This document shows positions 54,490 through 63,087 of a stretch of DNA of 64,000 nucleotides, in pieces. How positions within the stretch are numbered: the first letter of the stretch is position 1; each line of letters opens with the position of its first letter. The stretch is from a candidate division CSSED10-310 bacterium (lineage in GTDB: Bacteria > CSSED10-310). The notes below the pieces were generated by a model. That model ran no database searches. It saw only the letters and a program-made list of their open reading frames with translations, and was not told the origin of the DNA. The stretch lies in the NCBI GenBank assembly GCA_016931515.1, contig JAFGEQ010000006.1, positions 88,649-152,648 of the forward strand, read 5' to 3'. Made by a program: the position numbers and the translations under genes.

Positions 54490-55247
54490 AAGCAATAACA
54501 GGTGTTGTAATCACGTACAATGAGGAGCATTCCATCAGAGATTGCCTGAAATCACTGTCGTTTGTGGACGAGATTGTCATTATTGACAGTAACAGTTCCG
54601 ATCGTACAAGGGACATTGCCCGGGAGTTTACCGACAAGGTCTTCTCTGTTGATTGGAAAGGATATGCACCAGCGAAAAACTATGGCATCCGCAAAGCGAC
54701 GAATGATTGGATCTTATCACTGGATGCTGATGAAAGAATTACAGATGATCTCCGGAACGCCATTCTCGATGTTGTTCCTGATCGTTGCACGGCTTACCGC
54801 ATCTCGAGACGAACATGGTATCTGGATCGTTGGATAAAGGGTGGGGGGTGGTATCCGGATAAAAACATACGCCTGTTCAACCGGCAATATGGTCAGTTTC
54901 GGAACGTACCCGTTCATGAAAGTGTTGAAACGGACGGGCCCATCGGGGATATCGAGGGTGATATCCTGCACTATTCCTACAAAGATATCAGTGATCATGT
55001 CCTTCGGATAAATAAATACAGCGATCTCGTTTCAAACAAATGGCTGGCGGAAGATCGAATTGTCAATATCGGAAACATGGTCTTCAGACCAGTGTGGGAA
55101 TTCATAAGAAAATGGCTCTTTCGCGGTGGTTTCCGAGATGGTCAGGCCGGAGTTATTCTGGCGGGGATGCATGCGTTCTATACATTTTTAAAATATGCAA
55201 AAACCTACGAGCGGCGACTGGCGGTTCGGGAGGCGGAGAAGGAATAG
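54486..55247 (+). CDS. GT2 glycosyltransferase, WaaE/KdtX-like
   Basis: 253 residues. The GT-A domain has GVVITYNEEHSIRDCL, VDEIVIIDSNSSDRT, GYAPAKNYGI and the metal motif SLDADERIT, followed by RLFNR and the VHESV block typical of the LPS core beta-1,4-glucosyltransferase group. A C-terminal amphipathic helix probably docks it to the inner membrane. It is translationally coupled to the SGNH hydrolase and, given ADP-heptose genes nearby, may add a core sugar. The acceptor is not known. Confidence 0.88.
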   Translation: MKAITGVVITYNEEHSIRDCLKSLSFVDEIVIIDSNSSDRTRDIAREFTDKVFSVDWKGYAPAKNYGIRKATNDWILSLDADERITDDLRNAILDVVPDRCTAYRISRRTWYLDRWIKGGGWYPDKNIRLFNRQYGQFRNVPVHESVETDGPIGDIEGDILHYSYKDISDHVLRINKYSDLVSNKWLAEDRIVNIGNMVFRPVWEFIRKWLFRGGFRDGQAGVILAGMHAFYTFLKYAKTYERRLAVREAEKE

Positions 55248-55253
55248 AGCAAA

Positions 55254-57326
55254 TTGAATGAGCGAACCAGTATCAATCCCGGAGACGCTGTAGAGATTTT
55301 TGAGCAGAAACGTCTAATGACAGCGTTGTGCCTGGGATACAAGAAGAATCGTTTGAGTTTGATTACTGAAACTAGCAAGGTTCTGAACCTGTCACCGTCT
55401 CGAGTTGTCCATCTGTCCCGAAATCGTATCGAACCTGGTACATCACGGAAAATTATTATCGATTTCCTGAGACAGTTGAGTGAGAACCGAGCTCGGATTG
55501 CCGGGAGCATTTTGTTGGAGAAACTATGGCAAGCAACTCCGTGCAAAGGAAAATGGTTTGATTTAACCGATATGGAATGTCCTGCCGGCTTCATCGACAG
55601 TTCCATTTCCCGGGATGACTGTCTGGCGGGGATTGTGCGAGCAATATACCAGGATCGATGTTACTTCAGGCACTCGGAGAACAGGGTATATGTAAGTACA
55701 CCCGAAGAGGTACAGGAAACGCTCAAGCACATTGAGGAACAGGCAAAAGAAAACATACTGATTACACGTTTATCGGAATGGTTGAACGCGAAACTCCACT
55801 CGCAGTCCTGTTCTGATCCGGAACCGGATGTCTATCATCGCTTTATAGATGCACTGAAGGCAGATGCTGCACAAATAGCCGATCAACCGGATCGGAATTT
55901 TGTAACAGCTGTATTGAAGAACATCCGGAAATACCCGGGACTGACCGCTTTTGATATTCTGGTGTATCTCGGTGAATTTGAGCCTGATGAAAACCTGGAT
56001 ATTCTTCGCCTTCGATACCCAGTTGTTTTCTCGATCCAGGCTCTTGCGGAACTCGAGCAGATGCAAAAAGTGGTTTTGCCAGTATCATCATCGCGCCGAG
56101 ATTATACGGACCTTTCCTGTTTTACGATCGACGGACCTCAAACCCTCGATTTCGATGATGCCGTGTCCTGTATCAAACTACCGGATAATCGATTGCAAAT
56201 CGGTATTCACATAACGGATGTTGCGTATTGGGTATCACCCGGTTCATTTCTGGATGAAGAAGCCCGTGAACGAGGACAGACGCTCTATCTTCCCCGGAAA
56301 ACGTGGCATATGTTTCCAACCGCCTTCGCAGAATCTGTAGCCAGTCTTCATACGGGCGCAACCAAACCTGCATTAAGTATCCTGATCCATTTCAAAACCA
56401 GTATAAACGGCAATCCAGGTGCTTCCAGCGATTCCGGTGTCACCAACGATTTTCTTCCATCGATCGAATCGATCACGATAGAACCTTCTTTAATCAATGT
56501 TCGACACCGACTGACGTATGACGATGTCGATGCGAGAATTGCGGAAGAACCCTTTTCAATGCTGCTGAAGCTGGCAGTTGCATTGCGCCATAATCGACTG
56601 CAGAATGGCGCAATCATCATACCCAGACCTGAATTGACGATAGATGCTAGGAATCCGGCAAGAATTGTTATCCAGAAACGGAACCGTCAATCGAATGCCC
56701 AGTTGATTGTGTCGGAGTTAATGATCCTCGCGAATCAAAAAATCGCCGAAAAGGCAGCGGAATCCGGAATAGCTTTTCCTTTCCGTTGTCAGCAGGCACC
56801 GGAGGAACCTGTTCCTCGCAGTGATGAAATTTTCAATCCTTATATTTCTTATTGTCAGCGCCGGGTAATGCCGAGAGCGGATCAATCACTAGTATCCAGG
56901 AAACACTTCACGTTGGGCTTAAGCAGTTACACCAATATCACGTCGCCGATGAGACGTTATTTCGATGTTATTGCCCAGCGTCAATTTCGAGCCATTCTCG
57001 GCCATGACGAACCTTACTCGCGACAAGAGCTGGATTCCATTTTAAAAGACCTTGAGCAATCTGTAGCCAGGGCTGCCACGATCGCATACAGACAGAACCG
57101 GTATTGGCTACTGAAGTATTTGTCGGGGTTTGAAGGACAGACTATAACCGCAATGATCCTGGACCGTTATGCCAATGGGTATCAGATCTGGCTGGAGGAT
57201 CTCTGCATTGATGCCGATCTTCCCCTGTCTTTCAGCAAAAAACTCTATCCGGAACAGGTGATATCAGTGATGATTGAGCGCGTGTCGCCACGAGATGATG
57301 TTCTCAAACTCAGATTGGCTGAGTAA
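55254..57326 (+). CDS. RNB-domain exoribonuclease (RNase II/R-like)
   Basis: 690 residues from a TTG start with GGAGAAGGAA upstream. Residues 280-610 are the RNB catalytic domain: TIDGPQTLDFDDAVS (four aspartates for two metals), HITDVAYWVSPGSFLDEEARERGQTLYLP, MFPTAF and SYTNITSPMRRYFD near the end. The N-terminal 280 residues contain helical segments rather than clear cold-shock domains, and an S1-like strand set closes the protein. It would degrade RNA from the 3' end. It differs from E. coli RNase R in its N-terminus and resembles the VacB-like proteins of cyanobacteria. Confidence 0.88.
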   Translation: MNERTSINPGDAVEIFEQKRLMTALCLGYKKNRLSLITETSKVLNLSPSRVVHLSRNRIEPGTSRKIIIDFLRQLSENRARIAGSILLEKLWQATPCKGKWFDLTDMECPAGFIDSSISRDDCLAGIVRAIYQDRCYFRHSENRVYVSTPEEVQETLKHIEEQAKENILITRLSEWLNAKLHSQSCSDPEPDVYHRFIDALKADAAQIADQPDRNFVTAVLKNIRKYPGLTAFDILVYLGEFEPDENLDILRLRYPVVFSIQALAELEQMQKVVLPVSSSRRDYTDLSCFTIDGPQTLDFDDAVSCIKLPDNRLQIGIHITDVAYWVSPGSFLDEEARERGQTLYLPRKTWHMFPTAFAESVASLHTGATKPALSILIHFKTSINGNPGASSDSGVTNDFLPSIESITIEPSLINVRHRLTYDDVDARIAEEPFSMLLKLAVALRHNRLQNGAIIIPRPELTIDARNPARIVIQKRNRQSNAQLIVSELMILANQKIAEKAAESGIAFPFRCQQAPEEPVPRSDEIFNPYISYCQRRVMPRADQSLVSRKHFTLGLSSYTNITSPMRRYFDVIAQRQFRAILGHDEPYSRQELDSILKDLEQSVARAATIAYRQNRYWLLKYLSGFEGQTITAMILDRYANGYQIWLEDLCIDADLPLSFSKKLYPEQVISVMIERVSPRDDVLKLRLAE

Positions 57327-57327
57327 C

Positions 57328-58764
57328 TCAGTCCAGATTATAAAGTCCCTGAATCAATGTTCCCGCACGAATTGTTCCGGGTGAACCGGCTCTATTGATG
57401 ATTTTTACCGTCCCGGAAACAACGACTCCTTCTTCAAAATACACATCACCCTCGATCTGCCATTCCTCACAGTTCACCAGGGATGGAGCTCCTGCCGGAA
57501 ACCGCTTCTGCAACTGATCAATCATCCGGTAATGTTTCTCATCCAGACGCGTAATGACTCCACGCGATCGTCCCGGAGCGAGGCGTAACCGGAAGTTGTC
57601 GGTAATCTCATAGGCATCCGACCATAATCCAATCAAATCATCCGTTGTTTTAACAGGGAAAAATCGTGTCCTTGGAACACTGATTGCAGTTGCATTCCTG
57701 AAACTCGATATCGCTGCTCCCATCGCCGTTTCCAGTTGAAAGACAGGCTCTGAATCGGGATCACGAGGATTAACGGTTTTCCGATTTCTAATCAGAGGTA
57801 GATCCAAACATCCCCCGGTTTCACTCAGAGTATCCCTCAATTTTACCAGGTCAATCCAGATTGTATTGGTGTTGAAAAAACGGTGTTTGGTAATATCAGC
57901 AAAAAATTCCCTATCCTCCGGCGCGCATTGCGCTATCTCTCGGAGAACGAAGAAGCCATCCCGATGACGGGCCAGATGACCTCCCTTGCGGTCGGCATCC
58001 GTACGCTCCGCCACTTCCATCAGGAATGAAAAACCACCGGAGATGAAGTAGCCCAGGATGGCAGGATCCAACTCGGCACCCAGGTTATCGGAGTTAGAAA
58101 TGAATGCATACAGGTATCCTTGCCTAAGCAAAGCGTCCAGGCATCCGGACACGTGTAATGCCGAATATATGTCTCCATGACCGGGTGGATTCCACTCCAA
58201 ATCCCTGTCGTCCGGGTAATCAACCGGAGACAGATCGGATTGCCGAATCTTCGGTACACGATTCTGGATAAAATCCATTGGGATTCGTCCAACAGGGAGA
58301 TCGGAATATCGTCGGAGAAATGACCGGGTATCCTCCTGTGTGCCTTCACTGTTCATTAGAATGAGCGGTACCGGAGCGTTGAAATCGGAACGAATCCTTA
58401 AAACCTGACGGGCGATGATATCCAGGAATGTCAACCCTTTTTTGACTTCCAACAGGGATTTCGCTCGATCCATACCCATGCTTGTTCCGAGACCCCCATT
58501 CAATTTGATCACAGCTGTTCGAGGCAGCTCCCGAATCCCGTCTTTCAGGTAACCATGGAGATCTTCATAGCGTGTCAGTGATTTCAACGGCTCCAGATCG
58601 CTTTCCGCGATCATTCCGGAGTGACCGGAGCATACGTGTCGATAGTAATTTTCGAATGAACGAATCGTTGACGGATGCAAACCGGCTTCCGTCATTTTGC
58701 GCCGGAAAGCCATCACATACTGATTATAACATGTCTGATCGGAATAATTGGCCTGATCGATCAT
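57328..58764 (-). CDS. UTP-glucose-1-phosphate uridylyltransferase, eukaryotic (UGP2) type
   Basis: 478 residues. Nucleotide-binding loop KLNGGLGTSMGMDRAKSLL, LILMNSEGTQEDT, WNPPGHGDIYSAL, FISNSDNLGA and a C-terminal left-handed beta-helix (DVYFEEGVVVSGTVKI) are those of the UDPGP family found in eukaryotes and some bacteria, unrelated in detail to GalU. It makes UDP-glucose, which can feed the dehydrogenase at the window start and glycosyltransferases. Its ATG overlaps the stop of the secreted beta-helix gene (ATGA), an odd pairing. Confidence 0.92.
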   Translation of the reverse strand: MIDQANYSDQTCYNQYVMAFRRKMTEAGLHPSTIRSFENYYRHVCSGHSGMIAESDLEPLKSLTRYEDLHGYLKDGIRELPRTAVIKLNGGLGTSMGMDRAKSLLEVKKGLTFLDIIARQVLRIRSDFNAPVPLILMNSEGTQEDTRSFLRRYSDLPVGRIPMDFIQNRVPKIRQSDLSPVDYPDDRDLEWNPPGHGDIYSALHVSGCLDALLRQGYLYAFISNSDNLGAELDPAILGYFISGGFSFLMEVAERTDADRKGGHLARHRDGFFVLREIAQCAPEDREFFADITKHRFFNTNTIWIDLVKLRDTLSETGGCLDLPLIRNRKTVNPRDPDSEPVFQLETAMGAAISSFRNATAISVPRTRFFPVKTTDDLIGLWSDAYEITDNFRLRLAPGRSRGVITRLDEKHYRMIDQLQKRFPAGAPSLVNCEEWQIEGDVYFEEGVVVSGTVKIINRAGSPGTIRAGTLIQGLYNLD

Positions 58765-60233
58765 TGTATCGGTTCAAACCGGTATGGATAAATACCGATC
58801 TCTCCACGAATTTCCGAAACAGCGGAATCAGTCAACGCACTGTAGAATCTCGAATTAAACCACTCCGGTCCCGACCCCGTCCAAGTGGTTGGAGGCATAA
58901 CGACAAGTGACCAAACTCCGGGAGAGATCGTCACCACATCCCAGTCAGGTTCCAACGTCCATGCAGGCCAGAACCAATACTCTCCAAACTGCTCCATGAT
59001 AATGAACAACGCCATATCAATGTGCAGGATATTGCCGGGATTGCAAACTTCTATTTCCAAATCCACAAGATCACCAGGGTCAGGAAGTTCCTCCACTCCA
59101 ATAAATCGGACACCCAGACGCCGGCAATCATCGTTGCCGACGAAATGGCATCCGATGTCGACTATACCCGAATCCAGAGCCAGATCTGCCTGTGTTGTCA
59201 GATCGCTCATGCAGTAAATATCGCTCCCAACCGTCCAGCACATTTTTTCAGATTCCTGATTCCCGGCATCCACGCATGGGTTGACGGCAGGAGCCTGTAA
59301 TAATTTCAAATAGTAATCACTATGCGGACCCACTCCAAAAAGAGGTGATGCATCGATGTTTCCCTCCCCGGAGAATCCTCCTGGAATACAGCAATACGTT
59401 AGATCCGGCTCCATATCACCCGTTTCAAATTCTTTGAGGGTGTTACCAGCAAAAATGCTATTAATTGATGAAAAATTGCCCCAATTTGTATAAACGCCAC
59501 ACCCCGAGTTATTGGCAATCGTCGTATTTTCTATGGTCAGAAAAGACAGAAATTCAGCAGCGGCACCTCCTCCATGATCCGCTGAATTCCAATCGATCAG
59601 GCAGTTGATGATTGTGGGATTGGAGAACCAGCAGGAATAGATTCCGCCACCGGCGTCCGCGAAGTTCCAAGCGAACCTGGAACTGCTGATCAAGGCGGTT
59701 GAATTTGCACAGAAAATACCTGCACCGTCATAGGTGGCGTGATTGTTATAGAAGTAACAATTATCGATCTGTGGAAATCCATTCAGCGTTGCGATTGCGG
59801 CTCCGTAGTCTGCCCTGTTATTTTCAAAGTGACAGTTTTCAATCAGTGGTGACGCATTATTGCAGAAAATAGCGCCGCCGAACGTGTCTGAATATCCGTG
59901 AATGATAGTGAATCCGCTAATAACAGTATCCCGTGATTCATCGGTCTGCATAATGAAAGCGCGTGCAGAATGACCGCATACGATGTAACAACTCCCGGGG
60001 CCGTTTTCGGAGCGGACGATGATGGCTTTACCCATGAGATCGAGATCTGTGTTTCCCTGTCCCGAATAGACGCCGTCTTCAACGATTACAAAATCACCAT
60101 CATCAGCAGTGTTAATCGCTGCACCGATTGTCGTGTAATCGGTTGGAACGGTATAAATGACCTGAGCTGCCACTGATGGAAGGAGAAGCAATCCCACTGT
60201 CAGTATTTGCCAGAATATATGTTTACAATTCAT
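58761..60233 (-). CDS. secreted right-handed beta-helix protein with FWPxW C-terminal domain
   Basis: About 490 residues with a signal peptide (MNCKHIFWQILTVGLLLLPSVAAQ). Residues 25-370 form parallel beta-helix rungs of the pectate-lyase-like type (GDFVIVEDGVYSGQGN, then many repeats of NxxFxNNxA...GGAI such as CHFENNRADYGAAIATLNG). No catalytic residues are evident. Residues 385-490 are the same domain as in the protein at 13753-15000: CNPGNILHIDMALF and GEYWFWPAWTLEPDW. GGAGG selects the ATG at 60233. Likely surface or extracellular; binding to glycans or adhesion is inferred. Confidence 0.78.
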   Translation of the reverse strand: MNCKHIFWQILTVGLLLLPSVAAQVIYTVPTDYTTIGAAINTADDGDFVIVEDGVYSGQGNTDLDLMGKAIIVRSENGPGSCYIVCGHSARAFIMQTDESRDTVISGFTIIHGYSDTFGGAIFCNNASPLIENCHFENNRADYGAAIATLNGFPQIDNCYFYNNHATYDGAGIFCANSTALISSSRFAWNFADAGGGIYSCWFSNPTIINCLIDWNSADHGGGAAAEFLSFLTIENTTIANNSGCGVYTNWGNFSSINSIFAGNTLKEFETGDMEPDLTYCCIPGGFSGEGNIDASPLFGVGPHSDYYLKLLQAPAVNPCVDAGNQESEKMCWTVGSDIYCMSDLTTQADLALDSGIVDIGCHFVGNDDCRRLGVRFIGVEELPDPGDLVDLEIEVCNPGNILHIDMALFIIMEQFGEYWFWPAWTLEPDWDVVTISPGVWSLVVMPPTTWTGSGPEWFNSRFYSALTDSAVSEIRGEIGIYPYRFEPIQ

Positions 60234-60285
60234 TTTCAATACCTCCAATTGCATCATTTGAGGAGCTGATGATCGGCTGAAGAAT

Positions 60286-60314
60286 AACATAGTGTTTTCA
60301 TCGCGATGGAGCAA
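60286..60314 (-). promoter_or_regulatory. candidate promoter of the beta-helix/UGPase operon
   Basis: On the minus strand TTGCTC (60314-60309), 17 bases, then TATGTT (60291-60286). Match is three and four of six; it lies 52 bases before the ATG. Confidence 0.35.
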
Positions 60315-60326
60315 GTCAGTTTAGAA

Positions 60327-60355
60327 TTGACGTTCCTCTTGAAGCTTCTTAATGT
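60327..60355 (+). promoter_or_regulatory. candidate promoter of tatD placing the start site at its ATG
   Basis: TTGACG (60327-60332), 17 bases, then TAATGT (60350-60355). The expected transcription start is at or next to the ATG at 60362, and no Shine-Dalgarno sequence lies before that ATG. Confidence 0.35.
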
Positions 60356-60361
60356 TGTACT

Positions 60362-61141
60362 ATGAATGAACTGACAGATACGCATGTTCACCTGACCGAT
60401 CCACCGTATGAAGCTGCGGTTGATGAAGTCATTCAAAAAGCTGATCGGGCTGGAGTGACGACTTTGATTGTTCCGGGTTACGATACAGAATCCAACCGGA
60501 AGATCGTAAATTTGAAACAGCGATTTCCTGGAATCCTGACGGCGGCGGGTTTTCATCCCATGTTTCTTGATCCTGAAATCCGGATAATCGATCAACTTGA
60601 ATCTATCCGGGACGCTATCCCGCTGGTCGCGATCGGGGAAATCGGTATTGACAGTCGAAAGAATGCTCCACCACTTGAAGCGCAGGAAGATGCGTTCAGG
60701 GAGCAGTTATATCTATCGGTCGAGTGGGGGCTCCCGGTGCTGATTCATTGCGTACACGCGCATAGCCGATGTCTAAGTGTATTACAAAACGTATGCATGG
60801 AAGCATCTATCGGGAACCGGGTCCTTCGCGGTGTCATTCACCGTGCCTCCTGTTCCGTGGAGATTGCTGCTTCCTATGTTGAATTAGGGTTTTATTTCGG
60901 GTTGGGACCCGACATCTTTGACACTCGACGAACGCGTCTCCGAACGTTGGCGCAATGGATTCCGTCCGATCGAATCCTTCTCGAGACCGATGCCCCATAT
61001 GCCCGAAAACCTGATTTGTCGATTTGTGACCCGTGGACCTTACCGATGGTGGTCCAGCATCTGTCTGAGCTACGGGGAGAACCGGTTGACCAGTTGATAG
61101 AGGCAGTCTCTCAGAACACCTCCGACCTGTTTGGAGTGTAA
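60362..61141 (+). CDS. tatD: TatD family metal-dependent hydrolase
   Basis: 259 residues of the TIM-barrel amidohydrolase type: metal motif DTHVHL at the start, AAGFHPMF, the catalytic VAIGEIGID with Glu, VLIHCVHAH, GVIHRASC and LLETDAPYARKP with Asp near the end. Family members act as 3'-5' DNA exonucleases, with possible roles in repair and in D-aminoacyl-tRNA hydrolysis; the exact substrate is not resolved by sequence. There is no visible Shine-Dalgarno before the ATG. tcdA follows after 9 bases. Confidence 0.93.
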   Translation: MNELTDTHVHLTDPPYEAAVDEVIQKADRAGVTTLIVPGYDTESNRKIVNLKQRFPGILTAAGFHPMFLDPEIRIIDQLESIRDAIPLVAIGEIGIDSRKNAPPLEAQEDAFREQLYLSVEWGLPVLIHCVHAHSRCLSVLQNVCMEASIGNRVLRGVIHRASCSVEIAASYVELGFYFGLGPDIFDTRRTRLRTLAQWIPSDRILLETDAPYARKPDLSICDPWTLPMVVQHLSELRGEPVDQLIEAVSQNTSDLFGV

Positions 61142-61150
61142 GGAATACCA

Positions 61151-61906
61151 ATGAATTATCGTTTTTCTCGTTTGGAATTGGCTTTGGGTAAAAAGGCGGT
61201 CGACGTTCTAAAGTCGTCTCATGTTACGGTAGTCGGTATTGGCGGTGTAGGAGGCATTGCGGCTGAAACACTGGTTCGTTCGGCTCTGGGTCATATCCAT
61301 TTAATCGATACTGACTCGTATCAGCAGACGGATATCAATCGCCAGTTGTTTGCTTTGGAATCGACGATAGGTCAAACGAAGGTTACGGCAGCCAGACAAC
61401 GACTTCTGGATATCCATCCCAATCTGGATATCGCAGTGGATCATGCGTTTTTTCATACGGACACGGCTGAAAAGCTCCTGAATCCAGCGCCGGATTTTGT
61501 CATCGACGCAATCGATGCGGTCCTCCCCAAGATCGAATTGTTATGTTATTGTGTTAATCATGCGATCCCTGTCATCTCGGTCATGGGGGCAGCCGTCCGA
61601 AGCGATTACCGCAATATCCTTGTCTCCGACATAAGTAAAACAAAAGTCTGCCCATTGGCACGTGTGATACGGCGCCGCCTTGTTCGCCGGGGTATTCGCA
61701 AAGGCATCATGTGCATCTACTCCGCCGAACCCGGTCCGCCTTCGGTACCGTCTGATCAGAATCTGGATGACAATATCCGAACAGGTCACACCCGAGGGAG
61801 AATTCGTCCAATATTGGGTAGTTATGGCCCAATGATCAGTATTTTTGGGATTCTTGCCGCTGATTTTGTGATCCGGTCACTCATCAGGCAATTCGAGGAA
61901 GTTTAG
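61151..61906 (+). CDS. tcdA: tRNA threonylcarbamoyladenosine dehydratase TcdA (CsdL)
   Basis: 251 residues of the E1/ThiF-like fold. The N-terminal ATP site reads VTVVGIGGVGGIAAETLVRSA, then LIDTDSYQQTDINRQ, FVIDAIDAVLPKIEL and SVMGAAVRSD. SDISKTKVCPLARVIRRRLVRRGI carries the conserved cysteine region of TcdA. It cyclises t6A37 to ct6A in ANN-decoding tRNAs with ATP. Its start lies nine bases after tatD, so the two form an operon. Confidence 0.92.
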   Translation: MNYRFSRLELALGKKAVDVLKSSHVTVVGIGGVGGIAAETLVRSALGHIHLIDTDSYQQTDINRQLFALESTIGQTKVTAARQRLLDIHPNLDIAVDHAFFHTDTAEKLLNPAPDFVIDAIDAVLPKIELLCYCVNHAIPVISVMGAAVRSDYRNILVSDISKTKVCPLARVIRRRLVRRGIRKGIMCIYSAEPGPPSVPSDQNLDDNIRTGHTRGRIRPILGSYGPMISIFGILAADFVIRSLIRQFEEV

Positions 61907-61955
61907 AGTTAAAGGGACTCATTCGTCGCCGCCTGATCGAATTCGAATCTTTCCC

Positions 61956-61984
61956 TTGACTTGGTGTCTGAGAGTCACTAGTAT
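61956..61984 (+). promoter_or_regulatory. promoter of rpsU
   Basis: TTGACT (61956-61961), 17 bases, TAGTAT (61979-61984): five and four of six matches at ideal spacing. It leaves a leader of about 80 bases before the rpsU start. Confidence 0.6.
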
Positions 61985-62004
61985 CAGCGGACCTGCGGAA
62001 AGCG

Positions 62005-62032
62005 CCTTTCTGTCGAATTAACAACAGGAAGG
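62005..62032 (+). promoter_or_regulatory. stem-loop in the rpsU leader
   Basis: CCTTTCTGT (62005-62013) pairs with ACAGGAAGG (62024-62032) through nine base pairs including one G-U, with a 10-base loop. The stem lies between the promoter and the start codon, where ribosomal protein genes often have autoregulatory leaders. Confidence 0.4.
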
Positions 62033-62071
62033 ATGCCTGCAGAGTTTCAAGGGTGAAAGTGAGGTGATTCA

Positions 62072-62260
62072 GTGATCTTCGTACGCGTTGTAGACAACAA
62101 GCTCGACAAGGCTATCCGGGTTCTTAAGAAGAAAATGGACAAAGAGGGCATCACGTCCGATCTGAAGAAAAAACGCCATTTTGAGAAACCCAGTGCCCAG
62201 CGACGTCGCAAGAGAGCCGCGGCCCTGCGTCGTCGACGAAGGGAGCAAGTTAATCACTGA
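62072..62260 (+). CDS. rpsU: 30S ribosomal protein S21
   Basis: 62 residues from a GTG with GAGGTGA six bases upstream: VRVVDNKLDKAIRVLKKKM, then KKKRHFEKPSAQRRRKRAAA and an arginine-rich tail. This is the complete S21 pattern. S21 joins the small subunit late and aids initiation on mRNAs. The gene has its own promoter and a strong terminator, so it is monocistronic. Confidence 0.96.
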   Translation: MIFVRVVDNKLDKAIRVLKKKMDKEGITSDLKKKRHFEKPSAQRRRKRAAALRRRRREQVNH

Positions 62261-62285
62261 TCACCAGGATACTGCGTGAACTGAA

Positions 62286-62312
62286 ACCGGTCCTCAGGGG
62301 CCGGTTTTTTTT
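62286..62312 (+). terminator. strong intrinsic terminator after rpsU
   Basis: ACCGGTCC (62286-62293) pairs with GGGCCGGT (62298-62305) in an 8-bp stem (one G-U) with a four-base loop, followed by eight T to 62312. The T-run overlaps the stop codon of the convergent batE gene. Confidence 0.9.
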
Positions 62313-63087
62313 ATATCCATTCAACTGATTTTGCGGGAACCCATGCTGTGTACCCATTCGATAGTGTGATCTCCACCCATCCATTTTGTTTTCTGTGCAC
62401 TATCATTTCATATCCGGGACGTTGTTCAAAGACCTCGGTAAAATGATCACCGGGCCCATTCCGGGCGATGACCGGTTGATCGATGGCGACTGCATGATCC
62501 GTGAACTCCCTGTCTCCAATCAGGACAGCGAGCAGGACGGCACTGACAACAAATGCGAACAGTGCACCGGCTGTCGCTCGGAACATCCGACGCCGAGTTC
62601 GTCTGAATCGGCTGGTTGAACCTGATACAAAAAGAGCTGCAGTCAGCCACCATGTGACAAACGTGGCGATTGTCAGTGTTGTGGCACCGGCTGATGAGGC
62701 AATCCGCAATAGCCAGTTTCCGACTCCACCCGCGCCTGCAACCGATTCGGAACCGGCAACGAGTGATCTGGCGATCTCGAGATTGGTCCGAATATCGCGA
62801 TCCCCATAATCGAGCCGTTCCGCTTTCCTGTAATTCAGTATTGCGCGACCGGGATCCCCCAGCTTCATGTAGCAGTTGCCCAGGTTGTAAAACACGGCTG
62901 CATTCGATAATCCCTGTTTGATGATTGTTTCATAGGCATCCCGGGCCAATGCAACGTCCCCATTCTGATAATATTGATTACCTTTCCGGAATAAACCATC
63001 GTAACTGCTGTCAGCCTTCAGGACACTCGTCCAGGGCAGCAACACGACGGACATCAGGATGATCCATCGGATCCTGCAGTTACTCAT
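62311..63087 (-). CDS. batE: BatE-like TPR and SH3 domain protein
   Basis: 258 residues: a signal peptide (about 1-25), two or three TPRs (LFRKGNQYYQNGDVALARDAYE, AAVFYNLGNCYMKLGDPGRAILNYRKAERL), two membrane helices (about 130-155 and 175-195) and a C-terminal bacterial SH3-like domain (AVIARNGPGDHFTEVFEQRPG, GWVEITLSNGYTAWVPAKSVEWI). This arrangement is that of BatE, a component of the Bacteroides-aerotolerance type operon with VWA proteins BatA/B. It follows batD with a 4-base overlap (ATGA). Function in envelope stress or metal-related stress is not settled. Confidence 0.82.
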   Translation of the reverse strand: MSNCRIRWIILMSVVLLPWTSVLKADSSYDGLFRKGNQYYQNGDVALARDAYETIIKQGLSNAAVFYNLGNCYMKLGDPGRAILNYRKAERLDYGDRDIRTNLEIARSLVAGSESVAGAGGVGNWLLRIASSAGATTLTIATFVTWWLTAALFVSGSTSRFRRTRRRMFRATAGALFAFVVSAVLLAVLIGDREFTDHAVAIDQPVIARNGPGDHFTEVFEQRPGYEMIVHRKQNGWVEITLSNGYTAWVPAKSVEWI

